Positions 33,533-44,274 are shown, counted from the first letter of the stretch. The stretch is DNA of 64,000 nucleotides from Acidobacteriota bacterium (GCA_023436715.1 JAEZIJ010000036.1:1-64000), one strand, 5' to 3'. Numbers and translations: made by a program. Notes: generated from the letters alone by a model not told the origin.

Positions 33533-36500
33533 CACCATTGGCAACATCATCGTTCCGGAGATCGCCGCCTCCGGCGTGTTCCCTATCGTGCCTGACTACC
33601 CGTACGGGCGCGCGAGCCATCCGGACGTGGCCATCCACCAGTTCGGGTCCGGCAACGCGAAGATCGAGCAGCGGTTCCTGCTGGGCACGGGCGCGCGGCG
33701 ATTCACCGTGCGGCGCACGTGGATGAACGACACCCAGCGGATTGCGCTTCGGAATTTCTGGGAGTCGAAGTACGGGCCGTACGGCGCGTTCACCTACAAC
33801 GCGCCCAACGACGACGGCAACGGCACCACCCCGTTCACGTGCCGGTTTGCCAACGAACCTCTTTCCTGGCAGATGGTCGCGGACTGGGTGTGCTCGGTGG
33901 GTATCACGTTGGTCGAGATCCCCACGGGCACTCCGGCATACACGCTCAGCTCCACGGCGACCCGCTTCCCGTCCGGAGTGCTGGCGACGGCACTTCTCTC
34001 GCAGGTCCAGCAGGTTATCCCTCTCGTAAAGATCGTTCCGCTCCAAGCCGCGTATCCGGCCATCTATCTCTCCGACCGGCGCTGCTCTGTGGGCGGGCAA
34101 CTCTACCAGGCGCGCCTGATCGACTTCGACGGCATCACGCAGGGCATGGGCAACGAGTCCGACAACGCCTCGTTCACGTTCGGCAACGCGGATCGGGTGA
34201 TGCGCGACCTTGCCAACGACGTGGACCTGTATCGCGCGGCGCTGTCGTTCTCGCTGTTCCACGTGGGCACGGGCATCAAGCTCGATCTATGGGAGGGCGA
34301 CATCGTGGACTGGTCCTGCGATGCGGGCCCGGAGTTCAAGGTCACGGCGTCCGATGGCCTTTACGAGTTGAATCTTCCGTACCCGACGCGCAAAATCTCC
34401 CGCACCTGCTGGAAAGCGTTCAACTCGCAGGCGTGCCCGTACGCGGGCCACGGCGCCATGGATCTGGTCCACTTCCCCGACGCCGCCGCCAACTCGTGCG
34501 ACAAGAATTACGACACCCCCAACGGGTGCCTCGCGCACGGGATGAAGCACTATTACGGTGGCATCATCGCGGAGCCGCAAGGCGTCCGGATCAAGGACAA
34601 CTCGACCGGCGTGTGGGGCTTCGGGCGCTCGATGCTTACCAGCGTGTCGCTGGTCGCGGACTCGATTTACGATCAGGTGCTGCCGGAGGTGTACACGGAC
34701 ACGGAGATGCCGGTCAACTGCAAGGTCGCGGCGGGCCGGGACGAAAGCGACTTCTACGAGGCGCTGGGAATCGTGGGCGAAGGTCCGCTCGTGGCGTACA
34801 CGCCGACCCACTACGAGGACAAGGACGGCGACGGCAACGCGGAGACGCTGGTGGGCCACACGCTCGACGGGCAGGCCCACCACGGCTTCCCCAAGAACGA
34901 CTACGGTCTCCGGACGGCGCTGGGCGCCGATCCGGCCAGCGCGGGCGACTTCTTTTCACTCGACCAATCCGGCAATCAGACCGGAGGCGACTTCCGGAAG
35001 GTGTACTCCGGGAACTCGACCTTCAAGGACAATTTCGCAGCGGGCACGGCATTCGTCGTGATCCGCAGGTCGGACGCGAAGGGTCTGCAACTCTCCAACC
35101 CCGGCGACCACGCGATGATCGCCACGGTCCAGCAGGGCTTGAGCGGGTGGGTGTGGACCAGTCCCGGCGTACGCGTGTACGGCCCGTGCATGGTGAACCC
35201 GGTGTGGATCGCGGTCAACATGCTGTTCCGTGCGCGCGGCCTGCGGTTGGGCGCCGACGCGACGACGGCCCAACTCAATGCCGCCGAAGCTCTGTTTGAT
35301 GTGCAGGCGGCGATCGATGCCGCCGCGATCTGCAACGACTCCGTCACCAAGATGGTTGGCGTGGGTACCGAGACGCAGTTCGCGTTCCGCGGCACGCTTC
35401 AGGAGGAGAAGCCCCTGCGGGACTGGCTCCAGGAAGTGCTGATGAACTGCCTCGGCTATTACACATTCGCGTTCGGGAAACTCCGCATCGGCATTCGCGA
35501 GAACAGCAGCGCGGTCGAGGCTTTCACGGACGGCAACATCCTGTTTCGCAGCCTGCAACTCGCTCCGGCCAAGCCTTCGTTCAACCACCTCACGGCGAAC
35601 TTCGCGGACCAGGATTTCGCGTTCGTGAACAACAGCGTGGCCGTTTACGATATCGACCACGCAGTCCAGATTGGCGGCGGCACCGGGCCGATGTACCTGA
35701 AGTCCACCGTCAACCTGTGTGGTACATCCACCAAGAGCCAAGCCGCCCGGATCGTCAGCACCAGACTGCGCGAGGAATTGGGCGGCACCAGCGCAGCGGA
35801 GTGGAGGGCGGCGAGGCAGATCGGCTTCAAGACCACTGTGCTCGCGCTCAACACGGAGCCCGGTATGGTCTGCTCAATGACCCACGCCGACATGCCGAAC
35901 GGCATGGGCGAGTTCCGTGTCGTTTCCTGGAGGCTCAACAAGGACTTCTCCATCGACGTACAGGGCCGCACAACGACGGACAGCATGTACGATCTGGTCG
36001 CCGGCCCGAAACCCGCAGACGTGGAATCGGTGCCGGTACCGGACGAGATCCTGTACGATACCGGGCTGCCCGGCCTCGTAAGCGGCACACCGAAGCTCGC
36101 CGATTACGGCACGTTCGCGTTGGACGATATCGAGGTTGCGCCCGACGCGGCTGGCAACCTGAACATCGTCTCCGCGCACGAGATCGCCATGTCGCTGTAT
36201 TACGTGGACGAGTTGGCCACGGACCTGTGGGCCTGCATCGACGCCGCCATCGACAAGGACTCCGATCCGATGTCCGTCGCCTGCACGGTCAACCCGTCCA
36301 CGCAGAGAGTGTTCCGGGTGGGCGACTTCGTGATGTTCAACGACGAGCACCGCAACCCCGACGTGGGATACCTCCGGGCGTACGAGTGCATGCAGATCGT
36401 CGGGCCCGGTGGTGTGGGAGACGTGGTGCCGACCGGCGAGTTTCAGTTCGCGCGGAAGTGGGACGACGATCAGCGACCCGGCATGGCGTGCTTCGAGACG

Positions 36501-37385
36501 CTGAAGTGCGCCCACCCGCACGGGATGCGCTTCTTCAAGATCGACTACAAGACCTTCACGTACTCGGTGCAGAAGGGCTTCTTCCGGACGCCGGGCCTCC
36601 CGGCGCGAGTGGAGGCAAAGCTCCCCTCGGCGTGCGTCGTCGCGGCGGTCGTGGGCGTCGCGAACCACTTCGGCTACGGCGAGATGAGGACGTTCGGGCT
36701 TTACCACCACAGCGAACCGTTCATGCCCGGCGCCCGGACCTGCAATGGCGGTGCATACACGTTCCAGATCCCCGGTGCCCTGGCGGTCGCGGACACCGTC
36801 GTCATCCCCATGCGCGTCCACGACAGCGCGTCGATCCGTTGCATCTTCGCCTACGTGCAGACCGCGACCCCGGACGGCCAGAGCGCGTTCCTGGTGAAGT
36901 ACTCCCACGACGATGGGGTCACGTGGTTGCCAATGGAGTACATGGGCATCGCGCAGATGCTCCCGGACGGCGCGAAGAACACGTACGACTTCCTGGTGTC
37001 TGCGGGATACGGGAAGCCAGCCACGCGCCGCCTGCCGTACAACGACTTCGGTATCGTCCTCTACCAGAATGTGATCGCCGGTCCCGGCCAGCAGACGGTG
37101 AACACGGCCTCGTACGGCGCGAACCGACTCGGGTTCGATGTGGGCGAGTTCGTACACATCGATCTCGGCAGGACCGACGAGGAGTACGTGCAGGTGCTCG
37201 CGGCCAATCCGGAGAGCCAGACGTTCACAGCGGTCTTCACAAAGGATCACGCGATGGGCGCGACGGTGCGCCCGACTATCTGGCCTACGCCGACCCTCAA
37301 CGAGGGTGATAGCCTCGCGTTCGATATCCTGGCCGTCGCCAACCCGGATCCGGGTAGCGACCTCACTGTTGTCATCCAGACCTAA
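33525..37385 (+). CDS. Large tail-tip/hub protein
   Basis: A 1286-residue protein combining several tail-tip parts. Residues 1-130 resemble the short minor tail protein upstream. Residues 160-330 (LYQARLIDFDGITQGMGNES, later CWKAFNSQACPYAG with paired cysteines) resemble DUF2163/gpL-type hubs. The middle (DWLQEVLMNCLGYYTFAFGK) is typical of gpJ-like hub proteins. The end is beta-rich and may bind the host surface. It merges roles that lambda splits among gpL, gpI and gpJ. Confidence 0.8.
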   Translation: MPDTIGNIIVPEIAASGVFPIVPDYPYGRASHPDVAIHQFGSGNAKIEQRFLLGTGARRFTVRRTWMNDTQRIALRNFWESKYGPYGAFTYNAPNDDGNGTTPFTCRFANEPLSWQMVADWVCSVGITLVEIPTGTPAYTLSSTATRFPSGVLATALLSQVQQVIPLVKIVPLQAAYPAIYLSDRRCSVGGQLYQARLIDFDGITQGMGNESDNASFTFGNADRVMRDLANDVDLYRAALSFSLFHVGTGIKLDLWEGDIVDWSCDAGPEFKVTASDGLYELNLPYPTRKISRTCWKAFNSQACPYAGHGAMDLVHFPDAAANSCDKNYDTPNGCLAHGMKHYYGGIIAEPQGVRIKDNSTGVWGFGRSMLTSVSLVADSIYDQVLPEVYTDTEMPVNCKVAAGRDESDFYEALGIVGEGPLVAYTPTHYEDKDGDGNAETLVGHTLDGQAHHGFPKNDYGLRTALGADPASAGDFFSLDQSGNQTGGDFRKVYSGNSTFKDNFAAGTAFVVIRRSDAKGLQLSNPGDHAMIATVQQGLSGWVWTSPGVRVYGPCMVNPVWIAVNMLFRARGLRLGADATTAQLNAAEALFDVQAAIDAAAICNDSVTKMVGVGTETQFAFRGTLQEEKPLRDWLQEVLMNCLGYYTFAFGKLRIGIRENSSAVEAFTDGNILFRSLQLAPAKPSFNHLTANFADQDFAFVNNSVAVYDIDHAVQIGGGTGPMYLKSTVNLCGTSTKSQAARIVSTRLREELGGTSAAEWRAARQIGFKTTVLALNTEPGMVCSMTHADMPNGMGEFRVVSWRLNKDFSIDVQGRTTTDSMYDLVAGPKPADVESVPVPDEILYDTGLPGLVSGTPKLADYGTFALDDIEVAPDAAGNLNIVSAHEIAMSLYYVDELATDLWACIDAAIDKDSDPMSVACTVNPSTQRVFRVGDFVMFNDEHRNPDVGYLRAYECMQIVGPGGVGDVVPTGEFQFARKWDDDQRPGMACFETLKCAHPHGMRFFKIDYKTFTYSVQKGFFRTPGLPARVEAKLPSACVVAAVVGVANHFGYGEMRTFGLYHHSEPFMPGARTCNGGAYTFQIPGALAVADTVVIPMRVHDSASIRCIFAYVQTATPDGQSAFLVKYSHDDGVTWLPMEYMGIAQMLPDGAKNTYDFLVSAGYGKPATRRLPYNDFGIVLYQNVIAGPGQQTVNTASYGANRLGFDVGEFVHIDLGRTDEEYVQVLAANPESQTFTAVFTKDHAMGATVRPTIWPTPTLNEGDSLAFDILAVANPDPGSDLTVVIQT

Positions 37386-37464
37386 AAGGCTGGGCCTCTG
37401 TAGTTTCCTTCGTTGGGTGTGGCGCTTCTCCGGCGACGGGCACGCGCGCTATTATCAGGGCGAT

Positions 37465-38151
37465 ATGCCCAAGCCTCGAAAGGCAATATCGGCGCTCGAC
37501 CAGAAAAGACTTTTGCAGGAGGCAAACTCGCTATGCCCCTTCTGTTCGGAGTCGGACGTGTCGACATTTGAGTACCATCACATTGATGGGAACCCAACGA
37601 ATAACGACCTCGGCAACTTGATCGTCGTCTGTAGTTCTTGCCATGCACGCATCACGAAGCAGATCCTCTCTGCGGACGAGGTGATAGGAAAGAAGGCCGA
37701 ACTGGCCAGGACGTCTCACGCCTATTCCGCTGCGAGACAGACTGGCGTGCACGTGAGCATCACGTCGTCGTCGTTCCGCGGGGACATAGCGCAACACATC
37801 ACGAAGATCTCCGGCGTGAAATCGCCGAGAATCGCACATCCACCGGGTTCCATCGGTGCGAACTTAGGGATGAAGGGCTACATCGACTATCTCCTTCGCC
37901 AGTACTTCGAATTCCGAAAGGCAGATTCAAGCTATGGCCGACGCGTCCCGTTCTCCTACGCCGTCATCCACCGGAACATCGAACGCAAGTTTGGCGCTAA
38001 GACGTTCTTTCTTCCAGAAGCGAAGTTCAGCGACCTCGCTATTTTCCTGGCGGGTCACATCGATAACACGATTCAGGGCAGACGGAATCGAAGCGGTAAT
38101 CAAGCCAACTATCACTCCTTCGAAGAGCATCTGCTGAGGCACAACCTCTAG
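37465..38151 (+). CDS. HNH endonuclease inserted among tail-tip genes
   Basis: A 228-residue protein with a full HNH core: CPFC (24-27), YHHIDGNPTNNDLGNL (37-52) and CSSCH (56-60). The rest is unrelated to tail proteins and less GC-rich than its neighbours. A TATTAT -10 at 37450-37455 ends only 9 bp before the ATG, so its message may be leaderless. It probably entered as a homing endonuclease or cargo gene. A longer frame upstream overlaps the hub gene and is ignored. Confidence 0.85.
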   Translation: MPKPRKAISALDQKRLLQEANSLCPFCSESDVSTFEYHHIDGNPTNNDLGNLIVVCSSCHARITKQILSADEVIGKKAELARTSHAYSAARQTGVHVSITSSSFRGDIAQHITKISGVKSPRIAHPPGSIGANLGMKGYIDYLLRQYFEFRKADSSYGRRVPFSYAVIHRNIERKFGAKTFFLPEAKFSDLAIFLAGHIDNTIQGRRNRSGNQANYHSFEEHLLRHNL

Positions 38152-38205
38152 CTTTAGGGCACACTTCAGTTCGCTAGCCGTGTCTTTTGCAGGCAAGGCA
38201 GCAGT

Positions 38206-41200
38206 ATGTTCCCCATGCCTTCAGAAGCCCTCCGCATCTTCGACCCCCGGCGCAACTTCCAGTTGCAGAGCTTCACCGGCCGGGGTGCGACGACCACTCT
38301 CCACGATGCATCCGCCACCGGTGTGTCCATCTCCGGCATCTTCCAGGCGGCCGAGGATTTCGCGGTCCTGGGGCTTTACAACGCGTACGACTACTTCAAC
38401 CACTTGCGCGTGAAGCACCTGCCGCGAACTGATCTCTCCGGCCTCACGCTGGAGTTTGATATCGAGTACGATCACACACTCGACGGTGCCATGCGGCTGG
38501 ACGCCGCCAAGTACCCGTCCGTCTCGTGGGATTCCATGACGTTTATCTGCGGCACCGCAGGCGACGTGTACGACGTGCGCCTCCTCGATTACGCGGCGGT
38601 CATCTCCGGCGACGAGACGCCCGCCCGAGTCTTGTGCGCTCTGAGCGGGAAGACGCCGGTGTGGGGGACGGACGTGCTCCACCTCCACTTCCGCGACACG
38701 CGCTACACCGTCTCCCAAGCCGATATCCGGTGGGAAGGCACGATGTACGAAGACCTCATCGGGTCCACTGGCATGCAGTGGATCACGGTGAACGACCCGA
38801 CCGGCAACATCGCGCACGCGCGGGAGGTCATCATCGAGCGGACGGGCACGAACGAAGAATGGTGCCACGTTCTCGACTCCCGGCTTGGCGCGGGGACCTG
38901 TCAACTGGCGGTCAATCCCACGCTCAACCATCCGGCTGGCTCGTACGTCACGACCGTGCCGTACCCCTACGACCTCGCACGCAAGTTCATGGCGATCATC
39001 AACACGCCGGGCGACCCGGTGGCGGGCAGGTATGGTCCGGACCAGTCCAGCGTGATCGAGGCATCGCTCGACGCTGCATCCCTCCAACTGGTGCTCTCCT
39101 TCAAGGCGCTCGACGCGCCGAACGCCAATTACGGCAAGCTCGGCAACCTCGACGTGGTTCTCATGACGGCTGGCCACATTCCGTTGACGCCAGCGGAGCA
39201 GTCGTCCGTTCCGACGTACGACGAGGGCACCGACACACAGGGGTTCTTCTGGGATGCTGCGACCGCGCGATTCTCCGGCGGCGATTGCGACAAGAAGTAT
39301 CACGTCACGCTCCCGTTCGGGAGCCTCGTCGATAAGCTCGGGCGCGCGGTGCCGACCAACAACTGCCGCAAGATTTACATCGTCTTCGCGCCCCGGTTCG
39401 AGCGTACGGAGGAGGAGTTGGAGGACGGCTGCTTCCTGACTGGTGACGTGAGCCAGTGGGACACCTTTTGGAGCGTGGACGACACCTCGCGCCTGGTGGG
39501 CGGACGGTACTTCGTGGGCGACCAGTCCAGCGAGGAACGCGTCCTGCTGGCGCAGGCCCTCCCTGGGCAGGCCAACGTGATTCGCGGGTATGAGGGCACG
39601 GCGCCGCAGGCGTGGCCGGCGGGCACACGCGTCTGTAAACTCTCGCCCAAGAGCGGCTTCTCCTCCGACGTGGAGTGGCGCGCGGTCCTGTCCAACATCT
39701 CGGTCACAGGCGATGCGAGCCTCAAAGTGGGCGGCGCGGCGGCGCGGATTGAGGAGTCGGACGCGCGATGCAGGTACACCGGCTATTGGGAGGACTATAA
39801 GTACGGCGCGGCCGGCTGGCCGTCCCAATGGTGGAGCGGTGGTCACGCGCGGCGCACGGCACCCACCGGCCCAGGAGACGTTCGCAAGGTCGCTCTCGCC
39901 TACTCGCAGACCCGGCAGCACGATCTGTACCTCGGGACGTTCCTCAACACCGACTGCGGCAAGATCACCGTCGATGTGGACGGCGTGTCCAGCACGCACG
40001 ACCTGTATCTGAGCGAGTACGGCGGCACCACCGCAATGCTGAAGGTTCGCGGCAATGTTGCGGCGGGCAACCACACGGTCGTCATCACCGCTCTTTTCGA
40101 CCGGAACGGCGCCAGCAGCGGGTACTATTGCTACTTCGATTATCTGTGGCCTTTGGTCCCGCAGGACGTTCCGGACGCGCCGAAGGACTACGAGGGCGTG
40201 TCGCTGGCCATCGACTTCGACACGGACCACGGCTACAAGAAGCCCCCTGCCTGGCACCTGTGGCAATTGCAGAAGCTCGGGTTCAAGGGCCACGCCGACG
40301 TGTACATGGGCGTCTTCTGGAACAACAAGCGGCAGCGGACCGGCGCGAGCTATCCGTACGCCACCGTCGCGTTCTCTGGCGACCCGGTTCCCGGCAACGT
40401 GGTGTCGATTTCGATTTCGGGAACGACCATCGCACACGCCATCGGGTACGGCGAAACGTTGCAGCAGATCGTCTCGCACTTCCGCGCGACGATCAACGGC
40501 ATGTTCTCCGGCGTGTGGGCCAACGACGGCTTCGGCGCAAGCAGCACGCTCCTGATTCAGTCCAAGGCTCCGTCGTACACGTTCGGCGGCTTGGCGGTGA
40601 GCGCACCCAACTCCGTGACGCTCACGCTATCCGACCACATGGGCGCGGCCGGGAACGAGGGGGATTGGGAGATCCTGGACTCCGCGTCCCCGGTGATGAC
40701 GGAGGGAGCGCGGAAGTGGATTCGCGATTTGGCGGGCCAGTTCGCGGCGGCGGGGATCACTGCCTCGTTCGCCTTCTCGATGGAGGTCTATAACCCGCCT
40801 GCGGAGATGCGGGCCAAGTACCTCCGGCTGAACGGCGGCGTCGTGGCGCCGGGTGAAGACGTGTACCTCGACGTGCCCTCGTACCAGATGCACTTCGGTT
40901 CGCGCGTTCGGGCCTATCTCCGGCAGATGTACCGGGAGTGCGCCGACGAGATCGCGGCGGCTGGCCTTCCAGTCGTGCTCCAGTTTGGCGAGACGCAGTA
41001 TTGGTATTTCGACAACCGCGCCCGCGACCCGCAGGGCGGGATGCCGTTTTACGACCAGGAGACCATAGGTGCATTCGCGGCGGCGAAAGGTCACCAGATT
41101 TGGCCGTTCACTTCCAACACGGATGATCCAGCTGGCGATCCGGCGCACCCGCACGAGACTGCGGCGTTCCTGCGGGATCGGATCTGGGCCTACTGCCAGG

Positions 41201-41763
41201 ATGTGATCCAGTACGTGCGCGCGGCGCATCCAGCAGCGGTGTTCGAGTGCCTGTGGCCGCTCGACGCCAATCAAGGCAAGCCCGCGCCGAACGCCACCTA
41301 CCGGCAACTGCTCATGTACGTCAACCTGCCGGAGCAGTGGAAGACCTCGGGGTTCGGCATCAAGTACTTCCGGTGTGAAGGCTTCGATTACGACATCTGG
41401 CAGAAGAACGTCACGTTGATGCGGCAAACCATCACGTTCGCCAACAAGACGCTGGGACGGCCCGCCGAGGAGTGCATGTACCTCGCGGGCCTGTACGGGC
41501 CTCCTGACCCGCCCATCGCGCAGGCGTACGGGATGTGGAAGCAGGCGAAGCTCTACTCGATGTGCTTCTGGGCCTTCGATCAGTTCTGTCTGAACAGCCG
41601 TCCGGTACCGCTGCCTGCATGGGTTGCGAGCGCGACGGCGGCGATCTACCACAAGCCGCGCGCCGCCCGAGCAGCGGAGGTAGAGAGGGCCGTCGATGTG
41701 ATCGTGCCCGCAGCGGGCGCGCTCAACCGCTTCAAGTTGAACGAGAGGAAGCTCAATGGCTAA
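38206..41763 (+). CDS. Large tail protein with C-terminal TIM-barrel-like domain
   Basis: A 1185-residue protein. The first 600 residues are beta-rich and likely structural, with FTGRGATTTLHDASA at the start and an immunoglobulin- or CBM-like part near 500-640. From about 680, segments such as YEGVSLAIDFDTDHGYKKPP, VYLDVPSYQMHF, VVLQFGETQYWYFD and VFECLWPLDAN look like a TIM-barrel glycoside-hydrolase fold, as in GTA-type tail proteins. It could degrade or bind surface sugars. It ends overlapping the fibre gene by 8 bp. Confidence 0.7.
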   Translation: MFPMPSEALRIFDPRRNFQLQSFTGRGATTTLHDASATGVSISGIFQAAEDFAVLGLYNAYDYFNHLRVKHLPRTDLSGLTLEFDIEYDHTLDGAMRLDAAKYPSVSWDSMTFICGTAGDVYDVRLLDYAAVISGDETPARVLCALSGKTPVWGTDVLHLHFRDTRYTVSQADIRWEGTMYEDLIGSTGMQWITVNDPTGNIAHAREVIIERTGTNEEWCHVLDSRLGAGTCQLAVNPTLNHPAGSYVTTVPYPYDLARKFMAIINTPGDPVAGRYGPDQSSVIEASLDAASLQLVLSFKALDAPNANYGKLGNLDVVLMTAGHIPLTPAEQSSVPTYDEGTDTQGFFWDAATARFSGGDCDKKYHVTLPFGSLVDKLGRAVPTNNCRKIYIVFAPRFERTEEELEDGCFLTGDVSQWDTFWSVDDTSRLVGGRYFVGDQSSEERVLLAQALPGQANVIRGYEGTAPQAWPAGTRVCKLSPKSGFSSDVEWRAVLSNISVTGDASLKVGGAAARIEESDARCRYTGYWEDYKYGAAGWPSQWWSGGHARRTAPTGPGDVRKVALAYSQTRQHDLYLGTFLNTDCGKITVDVDGVSSTHDLYLSEYGGTTAMLKVRGNVAAGNHTVVITALFDRNGASSGYYCYFDYLWPLVPQDVPDAPKDYEGVSLAIDFDTDHGYKKPPAWHLWQLQKLGFKGHADVYMGVFWNNKRQRTGASYPYATVAFSGDPVPGNVVSISISGTTIAHAIGYGETLQQIVSHFRATINGMFSGVWANDGFGASSTLLIQSKAPSYTFGGLAVSAPNSVTLTLSDHMGAAGNEGDWEILDSASPVMTEGARKWIRDLAGQFAAAGITASFAFSMEVYNPPAEMRAKYLRLNGGVVAPGEDVYLDVPSYQMHFGSRVRAYLRQMYRECADEIAAAGLPVVLQFGETQYWYFDNRARDPQGGMPFYDQETIGAFAAAKGHQIWPFTSNTDDPAGDPAHPHETAAFLRDRIWAYCQDVIQYVRAAHPAAVFECLWPLDANQGKPAPNATYRQLLMYVNLPEQWKTSGFGIKYFRCEGFDYDIWQKNVTLMRQTITFANKTLGRPAEECMYLAGLYGPPDPPIAQAYGMWKQAKLYSMCFWAFDQFCLNSRPVPLPAWVASATAAIYHKPRAARAAEVERAVDVIVPAAGALNRFKLNERKLNG

Positions 41764-43897
41764 CTATCCCGGCGCAATCGACGGCGCGGCGAGCCTGTAC
41801 ACTCCAGTCGATGCGTTTTCCGGTCGGCCACTGGAGGCGACGACCACGGGCGCGGTGCTGGCCGGCGACTCGACCATCAACGTCTCCTCCACATCCGGAG
41901 GCTTCGCAGCGAGCTACGGCATCCTCTCGATCGACGACGAACTGATCGTGTACACGGGCAAGACCGCCACGCAGTTCACCGGCTGCCAGCGTGGGGCCTT
42001 TGGGACGAGCGCCGCCGCCCACAACAAGGACGCCACGCTCAAGGCGAACATGGTCGCGGGGTTCATCGCTGCGCTCCAGTCGGCGGTAGTGGCTATCGAG
42101 ACGGAGTTGGGCACCGCCGCCGCGCGCAATTATGTCCGGAAGGATGGCGCGGTCACGGTCACCGGCCTCAAGACGTTCCAGGATGGCGCGGGGTTCGGCG
42201 CAGGCACGAAGGCGGCGACCGGGCTGGTGCGGCTGCCCAATGCTGGTGCGGTCAAGTGGCGCAAAGCCGACGACTCTGGCGATCTCGGCATGGCTCTGAA
42301 CGCGAGCAACCACCTCGCAATGGATGCCATCGTCGAGTGGGCGCCCGGCCAGACGTTTGGCTCGCTCACCGTTCCGGACGCGACGGCGCTTTCGAAGGGT
42401 GTCGTGCAGCTCGATCCGGTCGGTGGCCTGGCGGTCGCGGCCGGAGTCGTCTCGCTGGCCGGGACGGGCGTCACGCCCGGCACGTACACCAGAGCCACGG
42501 TGGACGCGAAGGGGCGCGTTACGGCTGGCGCGCAACTCGCGGCTTCGGACCTGCCGACGCACACGCATTACGCCTCCGATATCGTCTCCGGGGCGCTGCC
42601 GTTCAAGATCCAGAAGGCAGGCGCGGACGTGGGCACCCGCCACGCGTTGAACCTGATCGAGGGCACCAACATCGGACTGGCGGTCACGGACGAGGCAGCC
42701 AACGACCGGGTGAACGTGACGGTCGCGCTCTCCTCCGTCCCGGCGCACACGCACGCCGAAGCGGACGTGACGAACCTCGCCGCGGATCTCGGGGGCAAGG
42801 CGCCGCTCACCCACACGCACGCGCAGTCCGACGTAACCGGCCTCGTGACTGCTCTGGCAGGAAAGGCCCCGCTCTCGCACACGCATGCGGAGGCCGATAT
42901 CACCGGACTGGCAACAGATCTCGCGGGCAAGGCGGCATCGGTCCACACGCACACGTCATCGCAGATCAGCGACGCGACCTCGAACGCGACGGCTGCCACG
43001 GTCGTGCTACGCGACGGGTCGGGCGGCGCGTCGTTCGCGTACACCGCCGCCAACAATCTTTGGGCGTACCTGGACTCGCACTTGAACTCAATCGAGTGCG
43101 GGCCATTCCAATCAGCCGGTGGGCCGTACGAAAACATGGCGAAGTACTCCGAGGACTTCTCCGCGGCGACCTGGGACAAGAACGGCGGCACCTGCACGGT
43201 GAGTGCGAACAGCATCGTCGCCCCCGACGGTAACCAGACTGCAGATGCCGTCACCGCCAGCGGCGTGGCGGGCCTGATTCGCCAGAATGTCGCGGGGCTC
43301 GTGGCCAACGGCCAGTACACGTTCTACGTGTGGCTCAAGGTCGCCTCCGGCACGATGACCGTGTCGCTCGGCATCCTCGATAACGGATGGACCACGTGGC
43401 TCACTGGACCCACCGCAGTCACGCTCACGACCTCCTGGCAACGGTTCAAGGTGACCGCGACGATGACGGGCGGCGCGACGTCTCTCTGGATCGCCATCGG
43501 CCATTACTCCGATGGCTGGACCTCCGGCCAGACGTTCCACGTTTGGGGCGCGTGCCTCCAGCAGGGCAACGATCCGAAGAAGGCGTACGCCCGCACGTGG
43601 GGATACCAGGCCGGCGCCGTTGCCGCCGGAGTCGCCTGCGGGCAGTTACTGGTGGTCGCCAAGGACACCACTGAGTCCCCGCTTAAGATACGCGGTCCTG
43701 GCTCAACCCTTGCGGACCACACGCTGCTCGAAGTCACGGCTGGCGGCGAACTGATCGTCGCGGGCGGCACTGGCAACGGCTATCGCCTCGCGGAGATCGT
43801 GGGCGCGAGCAACCCGTCCGGATGGTCGGGATGCCTCAAGGTGAAGAACCCCGCAGGCGTGACCGCAGGCTACATCCTCCTCTACTCAAATCCGTAA
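41756..43897 (+). CDS. Tail fibre / receptor-binding protein
   Basis: A 713-residue fibre. The N-terminus attaches to the tail. Residues 320-410 hold at least three repeats of about 30 residues built on THTHAQSDVTGL and TDLAGKA, the trimeric triple-beta rod seen in many fibres. After residue 455 a jelly-roll, carbohydrate-binding-like domain (YSEDFSAATWDKNGGTCTVS, later YTFYVWLKVASGTMTVSLG) follows, then a beta-rich tip. The His-rich repeats could bind metal. Confidence 0.85.
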   Translation: MANYPGAIDGAASLYTPVDAFSGRPLEATTTGAVLAGDSTINVSSTSGGFAASYGILSIDDELIVYTGKTATQFTGCQRGAFGTSAAAHNKDATLKANMVAGFIAALQSAVVAIETELGTAAARNYVRKDGAVTVTGLKTFQDGAGFGAGTKAATGLVRLPNAGAVKWRKADDSGDLGMALNASNHLAMDAIVEWAPGQTFGSLTVPDATALSKGVVQLDPVGGLAVAAGVVSLAGTGVTPGTYTRATVDAKGRVTAGAQLAASDLPTHTHYASDIVSGALPFKIQKAGADVGTRHALNLIEGTNIGLAVTDEAANDRVNVTVALSSVPAHTHAEADVTNLAADLGGKAPLTHTHAQSDVTGLVTALAGKAPLSHTHAEADITGLATDLAGKAASVHTHTSSQISDATSNATAATVVLRDGSGGASFAYTAANNLWAYLDSHLNSIECGPFQSAGGPYENMAKYSEDFSAATWDKNGGTCTVSANSIVAPDGNQTADAVTASGVAGLIRQNVAGLVANGQYTFYVWLKVASGTMTVSLGILDNGWTTWLTGPTAVTLTTSWQRFKVTATMTGGATSLWIAIGHYSDGWTSGQTFHVWGACLQQGNDPKKAYARTWGYQAGAVAAGVACGQLLVVAKDTTESPLKIRGPGSTLADHTLLEVTAGGELIVAGGTGNGYRLAEIVGASNPSGWSGCLKVKNPAGVTAGYILLYSNP

Positions 43898-43913
43898 ATC
43901 GAAAGGCTACCCG

Positions 43914-44264
43914 ATGAAGTTGACGCTGGACCATACCCAGCGTCTGAACCTGCACGCGCTCCTTGGAGCGCAGCGGGCAGACGTGGGTTCTATCCGCGCG
44001 ATCTGGAGCATTCAGGATCGCATCGCGCTCGATGCCGACGAAGAGAAAGCCGTCGAGTTGAAGCGCGAGATGGTAGCGGGCCAGGAGCGCGCCGTTTGGA
44101 ACCCCGCGCTCTCGATTGCCGCCAAGGATTTCGAGTTCTCCGAGCCGGAAGCTGCGCGCATCAAGGCAGCGATTCAGACGTGGGACTCGTACGGGGCAAA
44201 CGCCGACCGGCGCTGGCTCCAACCGCTTGTCGAGACGCTGTTCTCGACAGAAACGCAGAAATAG
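43914..44264 (+). CDS. Hypothetical phage protein between fibre and lysis genes
   Basis: A 116-residue helical protein (TLDHTQRLNLHALLGAQRAD, then IWSIQDRIALDADEEKAVEL) with moderate charge. Similar short proteins lie before lysis genes in related prophages, by my impression. The function is unknown. Confidence 0.55.
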   Translation: MKLTLDHTQRLNLHALLGAQRADVGSIRAIWSIQDRIALDADEEKAVELKREMVAGQERAVWNPALSIAAKDFEFSEPEAARIKAAIQTWDSYGANADRRWLQPLVETLFSTETQK

Positions 44265-44274
44265 GAGAGAAAAC

